Shown here piece by piece: positions 1 to 9,973 of a DNA stretch of 35,377 nucleotides (its first letter is position 1; every line of letters begins with the position of its first letter). The DNA is from Bacteriovoracaceae bacterium (GTDB lineage Bacteria; Bdellovibrionota; Bacteriovoracia; Bacteriovoracales; Bacteriovoracaceae), in assembly GCA_947446575.1 (NCBI GenBank), contig CANFHC010000031.1:1-35377 (forward strand), given 5' to 3'. The position numbers were made by a program, and so were the translations under genes. The notes beneath the pieces are model-generated. The model was not told where the DNA came from. It searched no databases and was given only the letters and a program-made list of their open reading frames with translations.

Positions 1-1
1 A

Positions 2-1081
2 GGATATTTAACAGCTGCTGATTGGAATACTTTTAATGGAAAAGCACCACTTGCTTCTCCTACTTTTACAGGAGTGCCATTAGCACCGACGGCAGCGGCC
101 AATACAAATACCACTCAAATAGCGACGACAGCTTTTGTGATGGGACAAGTAGGATCTTTTGCGGCCAAAGGAGCTAATAGTGATATTACTTCGCTTACTG
201 GATTAACGACAATGCTTGCCCTTAATCAAGGTGGTACAGGAGCTAATTTAACAGCAGCAAACGGTGGGATCATTTATTCTACTGGATCCGCGATGGCCGT
301 ATCGGCCGCAGGAACTTCTGGGCAATTTTTAAAGTCAGCAGGAGCAGCCAGTCCAGCTTGGGCAAGTATTGGTTTGAATGATTTAAAATCGGCGATTACT
401 CCCTTTGGAAATCTTTTTACAAATAACTGTACTACGTCTCAGACTTTTTACTTTAACGGCGTAACGGGCGTTTTTGACTGTGCTAATATTGTCGTAACGA
501 CAAATGCCAATTTAACAGGACCGATTACGTCTTCTGGAAATACAACATCAGTAGCTTCGCAAACGGGAACTGGTAGTAAATTTGTTATGGATACAGCTCC
601 AACAATTTCAAATCCAATCATTACTAATATTGCTCCGGCCGCTGATTTTTCACTTACTCAAAATACAGTTATTCCCTTTAAATCAGTTAACTCTGGCGCG
701 ATTGTTAATACCTTAGTTTTAAATGCTGGAAGTGTCGGTATCGGAAATGCTTCACCAAGAACTGCTCTGGATGTTAGTGGTGCAATAGTTTCTAAAGCTC
801 CAGCAGATATTAACTCTTCAACTGCAGTTAACTTTGCCTCAAATAACTTGCAGTACACATCAACTAGCTGCGGAGCCTTTGCTCTTTCAAATATGGTTTC
901 GGGTGGTACATACACATTGGCCGTTCAAGGAGGAGCCGCTACGGCCTGTTCATTCACCGCATCTGGCTTTACCGTTCATACTGGTTCGGCCACGTTAACT
1001 CCTACGGCAACCAAGCATATTATTTTTACTTTTTTAGTGATGGGAACCCATGTTTATGTTGCCTCAGTTGATGGATTTTAA
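2..1081 (+). CDS. Tail-fibre-like repeat surface protein, 5' end missing
   Basis: The frame is open from base 2, so the ATG at 74 is internal and the gene starts before the window. The first residues read LTAADWNTFNGKAPLASPTF, followed by a TGVPLAPTAA / NTNTTQIATTAFV stretch. This is the repeat unit typical of phage tail fibres (Phage_fiber_2-like). Later come a GGTGANLTAANGG motif and a VGIGNASPRTALDVSGAI motif, both common in phage fibres and in long surface proteins of Bdellovibrio-like bacteria. The protein is Ser/Thr/Ala/Gly rich, and the visible C-terminal part has few cysteines. No phage structural genes flank it, so a host surface fibre or adhesin is more likely than a prophage gene. 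The glycine-rich gene begins 21 bases downstream on the same strand. The family resemblance is clear; the role is inferred. Confidence 0.8.
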   Translation, partial: GYLTAADWNTFNGKAPLASPTFTGVPLAPTAAANTNTTQIATTAFVMGQVGSFAAKGANSDITSLTGLTTMLALNQGGTGANLTAANGGIIYSTGSAMAVSAAGTSGQFLKSAGAASPAWASIGLNDLKSAITPFGNLFTNNCTTSQTFYFNGVTGVFDCANIVVTTNANLTGPITSSGNTTSVASQTGTGSKFVMDTAPTISNPIITNIAPAADFSLTQNTVIPFKSVNSGAIVNTLVLNAGSVGIGNASPRTALDVSGAIVSKAPADINSSTAVNFASNNLQYTSTSCGAFALSNMVSGGTYTLAVQGGAATACSFTASGFTVHTGSATLTPTATKHIIFTFLVMGTHVYVASVDGF

Positions 1082-1102
1082 GTTTTAACAAATAGGGTAT
1101 GC

Positions 1103-2092
1103 ATGTTTAAGTCTATAAGTATTTTTGCTCTCACTATTATAATCTCTCAACGATTACACGCTCAACTGACTCCCTTTGCTTTTTTGCAAGCGCCTACTGC
1201 TTCTCCTTTTCTTAATAGTTGGTGTGTCACGGCAACAGGTGGATGTTTTGCCTCCAACACTCACCCCGTCACAGTGCCAGCGGGCTGTGGTCACATTACC
1301 GTCACTATTTATGGCGGAGGTGGCGGTGGCGGCGGCGGAAATAGTTTCTATACAGGCACTGGTGGAGTAGGTGGAGCTGGAGGGATGGCCACATCGGTTT
1401 CGGTTGCTGTTACACCGGGGCATGTACTAAATGTGTATGCAGGAGCAGGTGGCAATGGTGGTGGTGGTGGAGCTAATGCTGTCACGGGAAGTGGTGGCCC
1501 TGGGGGCTCAGGTTACTCATCGGGCGGATTAGGAGGAGCTGGAACGAGCTCAAGTTATTCTGCCGGTGGTGGTGGTGGTGGTGGATCCAGTGCGATTTAT
1601 GACTCTACCTCAAGCTCAGTTTTAATTGTTGCCGGAGGTGGTGGCGGTGGAACTGGACGTAATGAAGGATCAACAGTTGCATTTAAAGGTTCTAATATAG
1701 GTGGAACAGGTATTGGGAGTGCCGGAGGTGGTTTATCCGGAGGAACACCGCCGACTTGTGCTCAAGGAAGCCCTTGGTGTGGAAACAATGGGACGACAAC
1801 TGGAACCGCTACAGGTGGCGCGGCCGGCACTGGTACTGCCGTTCAAAATAATTTTGGATATGGCGGTGGCGGCGGCGGCGGCGGTGGTATAGTCGGCGGA
1901 TCTGGAGGCCATGGTGGATCTGGTTACGAATTGCCAGGAGGAGGCACCGGAGGAAGTTCTACGGGAGGATACTCAATGGCCGCTTCATCAAGTGGAACCT
2001 ATGGTTATAGTGGTGCTGCTGGTACTTCTAGCTCCATCGCTGGAGTTCAAGGTGGTCCGGGTTATGTCACTATATCGGCCTGCAATCCCTAA
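1103..2092 (+). CDS. Secreted glycine-rich repeat protein
   Basis: A 329-residue protein with an N-terminal signal peptide (hydrophobic residues about 5-20, likely cleavage after LHA). An AGCGHITVTIYGGGGGGGG segment then opens a long Gly/Ser/Thr tract that fills the rest of the protein. The pattern of a short beta-strand segment (TVPAG..ITVTIYG), poly-Gly, then VAVTPGHVLNVYAG is that of the bacterial glycine-rich domain related to the Gly-rich region of ALK-type receptors. Cysteines occur near both ends (SWC, GGC, AGCG, TCAQ, PWCG, SACNP) and may form disulphides. Several runs of GGN codons are near-perfect trinucleotide repeats. It follows the tail-fibre-like gene closely and may be co-transcribed. 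The function is unknown; a matrix or surface coat component is a guess. Confidence 0.75.
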   Translation: MFKSISIFALTIIISQRLHAQLTPFAFLQAPTASPFLNSWCVTATGGCFASNTHPVTVPAGCGHITVTIYGGGGGGGGGNSFYTGTGGVGGAGGMATSVSVAVTPGHVLNVYAGAGGNGGGGGANAVTGSGGPGGSGYSSGGLGGAGTSSSYSAGGGGGGGSSAIYDSTSSSVLIVAGGGGGGTGRNEGSTVAFKGSNIGGTGIGSAGGGLSGGTPPTCAQGSPWCGNNGTTTGTATGGAAGTGTAVQNNFGYGGGGGGGGGIVGGSGGHGGSGYELPGGGTGGSSTGGYSMAASSSGTYGYSGAAGTSSSIAGVQGGPGYVTISACNP

Positions 2093-2167
2093 GTTTTTTA
2101 TGAATATTTCTAAAGGAACTTATATAAAAAATAGTTCAAATCATGCATCTTTGGTTATTATCGATCC

Positions 2168-3418
2168 ATGTTAAAAAATCTCGAAAATTTTAAAGACTTA
2201 GGTCTTAGTGATGAAATTCTTCTGGCAATCGAAAGATCGGGCTTTGTTGAACCAACTTCTATTCAATACAAAACTCTTCCGCTTATTTTGGAAGGAAGAG
2301 ATCTTTTGATCGAGGCACAGACTGGATCTGGAAAGACAGCTTGTTTTTCATGGCCTTTGCTGCAAAAAATAAGTGCGAATAAAACTTCAGAAAATAATTC
2401 TATTCAAGCGTTGATATTAACTCCAACTAGAGAGCTGGCCCTTCAAGTCTCCGGAGCTCTTTTTCGTTTTGGTGAATTCTTAAGTAGCAAGGTTTCTGTC
2501 TTAACAATTATTGGCGGCGAAAGTATTGAACAGCAAACTCGCGTTCTTGCTAACGGAGTGGATATTGTTGTGGCCACACCAGGGCGGCTGCTGGATTTAA
2601 TCGGGCAAAAAGTTTTAAGTCTACGAGAAATTAAATTTTTAGTTTTAGATGAAGCAGATAAAATTCTTGATCTCGGATTTGCAGCAGAGCTTGATCTAGT
2701 GTTGAATGAAATTTCAACGAATCGTCAGAATTTATTTTTTTCGGCAACTTATCCTGAAAAAGTTTTAGAAATCGCAAAAAGAATTTCCGCTGATCCTGAG
2801 CATTTGAGAATTGAAGATGAGAATCCGACAGTGGAAAATATTTTGCAGAGAGTGATTGAAGTTAACAAAGATAATCGCGGAATGCTTTTAAGACACTTGA
2901 TCGTTCAGGAGAAATGGAGGAACGCTTTGGTTTTTGTTTCAAGCAAAACAGCTGCTGGGAATTTAGCCGAGAAATTAAAAAAGATGGGAGTTCGCGCAGG
3001 TGCGATTCACGGCGATCTTTCACAGCCGGAGAGAAATAAAGCTCTTTCTGATTTTAAAGATAAAAAAATAGATTTCCTGGTGGCCACTGATGTTGCTGCC
3101 AGAGGAATTGATATTAATAAATTATCATTGGTTATTAATTTTGATCTTCCAAGATCTCCGGCCGATTATATTCATAGAATTGGCAGAACAGGCAGAGCGG
3201 GAGAAAAAGGAATAGCTGTAACTTTTATAGGCCATGAAGACCAAGAGCATTTTAAATTGATTGAAAAACGCGCACAGGTAAGTCTTGAAAGAGAGCAGGT
3301 GAATGGCTTTGAATTAACTGGAGAGGCGCCTGAAGCTATCCGCGGACAACTTCCGGTTAAAGGAAAAAGAAAAAGTAAAAAAGATAAGGCCCGTGAATTG
3401 GCGATAAAAAAAACTTAG
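2168..3418 (+). CDS. DEAD-box ATP-dependent RNA helicase, RhlE/DbpA-like core
   Basis: A 416-residue helicase with every core motif: Q motif (F26, Q33), motif I AQTGSGKT (50-57), Ia PTREL (86-90), Ib TPGR (137-140), II DEAD (161-164), III SAT (192-194), V ATDVAARGID (306-315) and VI HRIGRTGR (336-343). The tail after about 385 is short and lysine-rich, so there is no DbpA-type RNA-binding domain. It should unwind short RNA duplexes in the cytoplasm, in ribosome assembly or mRNA decay; the exact target cannot be read from sequence. There is no clear Shine-Dalgarno before the ATG. A small membrane protein gene follows after 16 bases, so they may be co-transcribed. It is one of two DEAD-box genes within 8 kb. 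Confidence 0.95.
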   Translation: MLKNLENFKDLGLSDEILLAIERSGFVEPTSIQYKTLPLILEGRDLLIEAQTGSGKTACFSWPLLQKISANKTSENNSIQALILTPTRELALQVSGALFRFGEFLSSKVSVLTIIGGESIEQQTRVLANGVDIVVATPGRLLDLIGQKVLSLREIKFLVLDEADKILDLGFAAELDLVLNEISTNRQNLFFSATYPEKVLEIAKRISADPEHLRIEDENPTVENILQRVIEVNKDNRGMLLRHLIVQEKWRNALVFVSSKTAAGNLAEKLKKMGVRAGAIHGDLSQPERNKALSDFKDKKIDFLVATDVAARGIDINKLSLVINFDLPRSPADYIHRIGRTGRAGEKGIAVTFIGHEDQEHFKLIEKRAQVSLEREQVNGFELTGEAPEAIRGQLPVKGKRKSKKDKARELAIKKT

Positions 3419-3434
3419 AATACATGGAGAATTT

Positions 3435-3782
3435 ATGTATATAATTTTAAAAGTTTTTATTACAGCTTTAGTAGTAGTTGGAATTTCTGAAATTGGAAAG
3501 CGTTTCAGTTTCGCAGCAGGGATATTGGCTTCGCTTCCTTTGACTTCTATATTGGCGTTTATATGGCTTTATCAAGACACAAAAAATGTAGCTGAGATAA
3601 TCAATCTTTCTTATGTTATTTTTTGGATGGTTATACCTTCATTATTTTTCTTTCTCTCATTGCCCTTTTTCTTAAAAATGGGTTGGAAATTTTACCCCGC
3701 TCTAGTGACGAGTATGGCCTTGATGTTTGGAGTTTATTCTTTTTATTCAGTAGTCATGAGCAAGTTAGGAGTCAAATTTTAA
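3435..3782 (+). CDS. DUF3147-type small membrane protein
   Basis: A 115-residue integral membrane protein with four predicted hydrophobic helices (about 3-20, 27-46, 58-79 and 86-108) and no signal peptide. The SFAAGILASLPLTSILAFIW segment after the first helix is the recognisable mark of the DUF3147 family, which has no established function. GGAGA upstream of the ATG gives a reasonable ribosome site. It follows the DEAD-box gene by 16 bases on the same strand. The downstream gene (tgt) is convergent, and a hairpin region lies between them. Confidence 0.75.
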   Translation: MYIILKVFITALVVVGISEIGKRFSFAAGILASLPLTSILAFIWLYQDTKNVAEIINLSYVIFWMVIPSLFFFLSLPFFLKMGWKFYPALVTSMALMFGVYSFYSVVMSKLGVKF

Positions 3783-3791
3783 TTAGTGATG

Positions 3792-3836
3792 GTTCCCACA
3801 GACTTTTCTGGGAACAATGCAATCAGAAAAGTCTGT
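3792..3836. terminator. Overlapping hairpins between convergent genes
   Basis: Two mutually exclusive inverted repeats overlap here. ACAGACTTTTCTG (3798-3810) pairs perfectly with CAGAAAAGTCTGT (3824-3836). GTTCCCA (3792-3798) pairs perfectly with TGGGAAC (3809-3815). The long stem fits a bidirectional terminator between the DUF3147 gene and tgt, but neither strand has a U-run directly after it, so efficiency is uncertain. Confidence 0.5.
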
Positions 3837-3854
3837 AGGATTTAGAATTAATAC

Positions 3855-5048
<1,194 letters not shown>

Positions 5049-6977
5049 CTAGAGTGTGTTGATGACATCGTCGAAGGACTTTTCAATGTTTTTATTTCTA
5101 ACCCCTCCAAGAGCAAGTTTCGTTTGAAGAGTGTTTCTCTTTAAAAACGAGCGCCATTGGGGATTATTAATTTCAGATGCTTTCTTAGCTTCATTGATGT
5201 AATAAGTCAAAACCGTTTGATTATTTCCGCGAAGAAAAGCATCAATGACTTCAAGGATTTGCGGGGTTTTTAGCTTATCAGTATTGGACTGATCAAAGCG
5301 CAGGCCATTTATGACTCCTTCAGCGAGATTCTCTAGTAACTTAGTTTGTTTAGGGACAATCAAACTAAATTCAATTATTTCTTTTCGCCCAAAGAAAAAG
5401 ATTTTCTCTTCATTGCCGGCAGAAATTTTTAGGACAGGATTTTTTTTATCAAATGAGGTTACGATAAAATTATCCTGAATAGTAAATTCACTTAGAAAAT
5501 CATTTTTAAAAAGAAAACCATTCGCTAAAAATGGACCAAATTCAGAAAGACCATTAACGATATTGTCTAAGCTAAGCTTTAAGCTACTGAGCGTTTTATT
5601 TTTAAGGACTTCGTTTCCAATTTGATTATTGGGAATGGATAAACTTGCCAATGGATTGGCATAACGAAGTTTAAAAAGAGCAGAGGTGATGCTTATTCTA
5701 TTTTCTTCTTTCATAATCAGTGCTTTTTTTTGAATAACATCATAAAGAGTCAATCCTATTTTATTTTTTTCAAAATAGGGAAGAAGTAGAAATTGATTAT
5801 TTAATTCAGAACGAAGTGCAAAGCCTAGTTCGCTTGAATTCGATACAAGTGTTGTGGTGTGAACATCTTTATACTTTGGCTGACTCGATTTTACTTCTGT
5901 CATGGCCGATGTAAAAGGCGCCTTTAAGAAAAAAGGAGATAAGAAACAAGCGATCACAACAACTGGTGTAACGGCTTTGCGTGAAATTTTAAATAATGAA
6001 GAAGTTGTAATATCTCTTTCAGAAAATGTAATAAGCTCTTTGGCATTTTTCCCTTTATAAAGAGGAATATCAAAAATTAAAAGTGGCAAGGCTACAATAT
6101 TTATTAGTGCATAAATATAGGCTTTAAAACGAATGGCGATGAAAGCTTTATAATTATCTTTGTGATGAAGTCCAATTAAAAAAGCTCCAGGAGTTGTGCC
6201 TAGAATTAAGCTTGAAAGCAGCATGAAAAGATGAAAGCAGATAAAAAATTCAATTAATGAAAGAATTTTAATACTAGTGAACTCGGGGTGATGAACTAGA
6301 AAATTAACTGTTAAAAAATCGGTAATAGGAGCAAAAAAATTGTGCACGAGTGGGAGCATATTGAGAGATGGTAATAGAAAACCTAATAACAAATAAGTTA
6401 GGGCCACGTCGACGATAAAACCATAAACTTTATAAGGAATAAGTCTTAAAGTTGAAAAATTAAAGATGCGCTCTTTTTTTAGAGTAGTTATTTTTTTTTC
6501 AGGAGAGGGCATATTAGAAAAAACAGTTATTGCCCCTTGAGTCTCTTCAATTTCTTCGAGTTTTTCTGGAATCTCATTTTGGGCCACTTCATCAGTTAGG
6601 GGAGTGTTTTGCAATTGATTGGAAATTGCTTTAGAGATTCCCGTTTCTCTACGAATAATGATTTCTATTTTGCCCACTTTTAGCAAATCACCTTTTTCTA
6701 AGATATAAAGTTTTCCTTTTTCTAGTGGAAGACCGTTTAAAAAAGTGTCGCCTTCAAGTCCTAGGTAATGAACAGTTAAAATATTATTTCGTTTTCTGAA
6801 CAGGAAATGTTTGGTTTTAATTTTAGGATCAATCAGGATCAAATCGTTTCTTGGATCAAGGCCCGCCAGGACTCGGTCGATGACTTCCATTTTATTAGGC
6901 GTTTGGTCAGGTACTCTTACGTCTAAGGTAAAAAGCAGCTCGGTATTAAGCGTGGTGGAGTCAGTGTTCTCTTTCAT
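5049..6977 (-). CDS. FHA domain fused to RDD-family membrane protein
   Basis: A 642-residue protein with three parts. Residues about 30-110 look like an FHA phosphothreonine-binding domain: LILIDPKIKTKHFLF with H57, then DTFLNG with N81-G82, then KGDLLKVGKIEIII. Residues about 175-350 form an RDD-type membrane domain: PYKVYGFIVDVALTYLL with D190, helices near 236-260, the TTPGAFLIGL motif (261-270), helices near 280-303, and a last helix at 335-352. The remaining ~290 residues have no further membrane segment, resemble no domain I know and are probably periplasmic. An FHA module on an RDD protein suggests signalling control of a transporter or envelope assembly, but this is inference. There is no clear ribosome site before the ATG. 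tgt follows after 30 bases. Confidence 0.75.
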   Translation of the reverse strand: MKENTDSTTLNTELLFTLDVRVPDQTPNKMEVIDRVLAGLDPRNDLILIDPKIKTKHFLFRKRNNILTVHYLGLEGDTFLNGLPLEKGKLYILEKGDLLKVGKIEIIIRRETGISKAISNQLQNTPLTDEVAQNEIPEKLEEIEETQGAITVFSNMPSPEKKITTLKKERIFNFSTLRLIPYKVYGFIVDVALTYLLLGFLLPSLNMLPLVHNFFAPITDFLTVNFLVHHPEFTSIKILSLIEFFICFHLFMLLSSLILGTTPGAFLIGLHHKDNYKAFIAIRFKAYIYALINIVALPLLIFDIPLYKGKNAKELITFSERDITTSSLFKISRKAVTPVVVIACFLSPFFLKAPFTSAMTEVKSSQPKYKDVHTTTLVSNSSELGFALRSELNNQFLLLPYFEKNKIGLTLYDVIQKKALIMKEENRISITSALFKLRYANPLASLSIPNNQIGNEVLKNKTLSSLKLSLDNIVNGLSEFGPFLANGFLFKNDFLSEFTIQDNFIVTSFDKKNPVLKISAGNEEKIFFFGRKEIIEFSLIVPKQTKLLENLAEGVINGLRFDQSNTDKLKTPQILEVIDAFLRGNNQTVLTYYINEAKKASEINNPQWRSFLKRNTLQTKLALGGVRNKNIEKSFDDVINTL

Positions 6978-7071
6978 CTAACTATTGTCATAAAAAAAGC
7001 GAAGAACTGCAATTTTTACTTAGAAAATTGTGGCAATTTATTCCTGAAGAATTTGATAGAACATAAACCTC

Positions 7072-7099
7072 TTTACAAATGTATAGCATTTTATAGGAT
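7072..7099 (+). promoter_or_regulatory. Candidate sigma70-type promoter
   Basis: TTTACA (7072-7077) and TAGGAT (7094-7099) are spaced by 16 bases, about 45 bases before the ATG at 7144. The match is only moderate, and an alternative -35 (TTGATA, 7053-7058) is also possible. The gene itself has a strong AAGGAAGGA ribosome site. Confidence 0.25.
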
Positions 7100-7143
7100 G
7101 GAATAGTCCACGGAATTAGGACTCAATTGAAAAGGAAGGAATC

Positions 7144-8397
7144 ATGAATTTCAAATCACTCGCAGTGGCCTCATTGCTCGCTGTTTCTACGACTCAAGCT
7201 TTTGCTTACGATGTTGTAGATCGCTATAAGTTAATCGATGATAAATTAAAAACTGAAGAAATGCTCGAGCCGATTGGACATGACTTCTTTTTGGATGTTG
7301 GGGCGGCTTTAAATAAAAATGCGAAGACGTTTGTTGATGATATTAAGAAAGCCAATGACTTCCAGGGAACAAGTGGAGCAAAAATCCTAAATGCTCAAAC
7401 TGTTTTAGCTAAATATGATAAAACGGAACAGACGGTAAAATTAAAAGTGGCTTTAGGTTTTCCCATTTTTAGATTTTCGATAGGAGATTTAAAAATTCAG
7501 CCGAACGTTCGTGCTTTTGCAGACGCAGGAGCAAACATTGGAGTTCGTTCAGAAACATTAACTACTCAAATGGTTTTAGATTTAATCAACATTGATTTAC
7601 CTACTGATATTAAGACTCAAATTTTAGCGAATCCTATCACTGCAGGAGCCGATATTCTTGCTCCTATTTGTCCAGGATTAACAGATCCAGCGGTAAAAGC
7701 GTTGTGTAATGCAAATGTTGGAAAGTATTTTTACCCAACAGATTTGAATGCTCCAGACATGCTCCTTTTTGCTAAAGTAGACGCTCGTGCAGGCTTGTAT
7801 AACGACTATACTTATGGGGAACATTTTTTTGGGAATTGGAATCTTTTTGTCCTAAGCAGAACGGACATCTTTCAACGTGTGAACGCGGATATGATTGCCA
7901 AAGGAACTAAAATAGAACTGCCAAAAGAAAAAAATACTGAGATGACTCTTACGACTGATTACCGTTTAGGATACAAAAACGATAATTACCATGTTTTTGC
8001 TTCGGTTGAAGATTTAAAACTTTCTAAAATGAAAGAAAGAAAAGATGGATCAAAAGCGCTTTCTTATGGCTATGACCCATTAATGCGGATTCATGCTGAC
8101 GCGATTTATAAGTATTCAGCTTTTTCTGTTAACCCATTTTTGGGTGTGCATAAACGCAAAGGATATGGATTTGCTGATGGGATGTATGTTGGAGCGGACG
8201 CCGGAGCTCATGTTTGGGGAGACCGAATTGGCCTTCAACTAAGGGGAATGCTTGATAAACAATACTTCACCATCTCTCCACGTATGAAATTATGGCTTAT
8301 GCAGCTAGAGTACTCGCTGAAAGCTCCTGTTAAATCAATGGACGGAGACGTTAAACTTTCGGCCATCAACTCAATAGATCTACGCTTCTTCTTCTAA
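7144..8397 (+). CDS. Putative outer-membrane protein, function unknown
   Basis: A 417-residue secreted protein. The signal peptide runs MNFKSLAVASLLAVSTTQAFA with likely cleavage before YDVV. The mature part contains alternating polar/hydrophobic strands such as LTTDYRLGYKN, YHVFASVEDLKL and FSVNPFLGVHKRKGYGF. It ends in INSIDLRFFF, a C-terminal aromatic typical of beta-barrels inserted by BamA. A loop with two cysteines (CPGLTDPAVKALC) is the only disulphide candidate. An excellent AAGGAAGGA site lies 4 bases before the ATG, suggesting high expression. It is flanked by divergent and co-directional unrelated genes. I do not recognise a named family; a lineage-specific porin-like protein is the best guess. 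Confidence 0.7.
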   Translation: MNFKSLAVASLLAVSTTQAFAYDVVDRYKLIDDKLKTEEMLEPIGHDFFLDVGAALNKNAKTFVDDIKKANDFQGTSGAKILNAQTVLAKYDKTEQTVKLKVALGFPIFRFSIGDLKIQPNVRAFADAGANIGVRSETLTTQMVLDLINIDLPTDIKTQILANPITAGADILAPICPGLTDPAVKALCNANVGKYFYPTDLNAPDMLLFAKVDARAGLYNDYTYGEHFFGNWNLFVLSRTDIFQRVNADMIAKGTKIELPKEKNTEMTLTTDYRLGYKNDNYHVFASVEDLKLSKMKERKDGSKALSYGYDPLMRIHADAIYKYSAFSVNPFLGVHKRKGYGFADGMYVGADAGAHVWGDRIGLQLRGMLDKQYFTISPRMKLWLMQLEYSLKAPVKSMDGDVKLSAINSIDLRFFF

Positions 8398-8418
8398 TTA
8401 AGATTTTTTCGTGATAGG

Positions 8419-8440
8419 CTAGGGGTATAAACACCCTTAG
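8419..8440 (+). other. Hairpin in helicase 5' leader
   Basis: CTAGGGGT (8419-8426) pairs with ACCCTTAG (8433-8440) with one G-U pair and a 6-base loop, 21 bases upstream of the DEAD-box start. No U-run follows, so it is not an ordinary terminator. It could fold in the helicase mRNA leader. Confidence 0.3.
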
Positions 8441-8461
8441 TCTACTTGCGAGATCAATATC

Positions 8462-9970
8462 ATGAGCTTCGAAAAAATTCTCTCTCACCCTACAATTTTG
8501 GCTTTTCTAAAAGAAAACAAACTAAAAACTCCGACTAGCATTCAGTCCCAAGTCATTCCTGATTTTATCAAAGGTAAATCAGTGAACGTCATTGCAAAAA
8601 CTGGTTCTGGTAAAACACTGGCATTCGCTCTTCCTATTTGTGAACTTTTGAAATTTGATGAAGAAGATTTTCCAGTGGCTAATACAAAAGAAAATTTTGC
8701 TCGTCCGCGCGCAGTTATCTTAGCTCCAACGAGAGAACTTGGGACTCAGCTTTTTAAAGTTTTTAAATCAATTGCTCATCATGCAAAGATGCGCGTGCGA
8801 CTTCTGGCTGGCGGAGAAGGCGCGAAAGTAAATCATTTACTTGCTCGCGATCATATCGATATTTTAATAGCTACTCCAGGGCGTCTTAGTAACGCTTTAA
8901 AGAAAAAAGAACTTAATTTAAAAAATACTAAATACATCATCATGGATGAAGCGGATCAACTTTTAGATATGGGGTTTAGAAAAGACCTTGTTAATATCTA
9001 CGGATCAACGGATTCAAGTTTAGTGCACGTAGGATTATTTAGTGCGACTTCATCTGAGAGTTTAGATGAGTTTTGTAAAACTGTTTTTAATGAAATTGAA
9101 TTCGCAAGCTACAACGCTGAAGAAAAAAATAAACTTTCTTCTTCGGTGCGAACATTTAATATCTACGTAACGGACAAAGAAAAAAATTCAATGGCCGAAG
9201 CCTTTTTAAAAAATCAGGCAAAAGGACGCGGAATAATTTTCGTTAACAAACATGAAACTGTAGATAGCTTGATGGCGGAAATTGCTCCTAAATTCCCTAA
9301 AATGAAATTCCATGCTCTTCACGGAGAGATGGAAGCTCAAGAGAGAAAGAAAAATTACGACCGCTATTTAAAAGAAGGCGGAGTTCTTATTTCTACTGAT
9401 ATTACAGCTCGTGGAATGCATATCGAAGATCTCGTCTGGGTTATGAACTACGATCTTCCTTTCGAAGCCATTTATTATATCCACCGTTGTGGACGAGTGG
9501 GAAGAATGAACGCTGAAGGATTTGCTTATAACCTAGTTACTCCTAAGGACGCTAATATCGTCACACGAATTAACGAAGCCATTAAAAATCAAAGTGCTAT
9601 TAGGCTTACAGCTTTTGATGAAAATAAATTTGCAGGTGTTAAAGCGATTGCTAACAAAGCAAAAGTCACGTCGAAATTAGATAAAAAGAAAAAACAACTT
9701 ACCGAGCTTAAAGAAAAAATTGGCTCAGGAAGAAAGAAAAAAGTTGAAGATAAAAAACATCTTAAGACCATTCCAACGTCTTCAACTCCAAGATACAAAC
9801 GTAACGAAAAGAAAGCTCCAGTGAAAAAAGCACCTGTAAAAGGGAGCCCTGCTTCAAGAACTGAGGCGAGAACTTTTAAAGCTAAAACATCAAAATCGGG
9901 AAGTGCTCGTCCTAATAGTAGAACGGGAAATAAAAATAGACCTAATACGAAGGCTTCGACAAAAAGATAA
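8462..9970 (+). CDS. DEAD-box RNA helicase with basic C-terminal tail
   Basis: A 502-residue helicase. Motif I is AKTGSGKT (45-52), Ia PTREL (90-93 region), Ib ATPGR, II DEAD (162-165), III SAT (194-196), V STDITARGMHI (from 311) and VI HRCGRVGR (341-348). Motif VI departs from the usual HRIGRTGR, and motif V has GMHI in place of GID. From about residue 395 to the end the protein is a Lys/Arg/Ser/Thr/Pro-rich, probably disordered tail that would bind RNA non-specifically, as in other cold-shock helicases. A small lipoprotein gene starts 3 bases after its stop, so the two are likely co-transcribed. The second helicase at 2168 lacks such a tail. Confidence 0.93.
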   Translation: MSFEKILSHPTILAFLKENKLKTPTSIQSQVIPDFIKGKSVNVIAKTGSGKTLAFALPICELLKFDEEDFPVANTKENFARPRAVILAPTRELGTQLFKVFKSIAHHAKMRVRLLAGGEGAKVNHLLARDHIDILIATPGRLSNALKKKELNLKNTKYIIMDEADQLLDMGFRKDLVNIYGSTDSSLVHVGLFSATSSESLDEFCKTVFNEIEFASYNAEEKNKLSSSVRTFNIYVTDKEKNSMAEAFLKNQAKGRGIIFVNKHETVDSLMAEIAPKFPKMKFHALHGEMEAQERKKNYDRYLKEGGVLISTDITARGMHIEDLVWVMNYDLPFEAIYYIHRCGRVGRMNAEGFAYNLVTPKDANIVTRINEAIKNQSAIRLTAFDENKFAGVKAIANKAKVTSKLDKKKKQLTELKEKIGSGRKKKVEDKKHLKTIPTSSTPRYKRNEKKAPVKKAPVKGSPASRTEARTFKAKTSKSGSARPNSRTGNKNRPNTKASTKR

Positions 9971-9973
9971 TCA

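Noticed and set aside
1-2092. Prophage tail module
   Set aside because: Only fibre-type repeats are seen; no tail, capsid, integrase or lysis gene is near, so a host surface protein is more likely.
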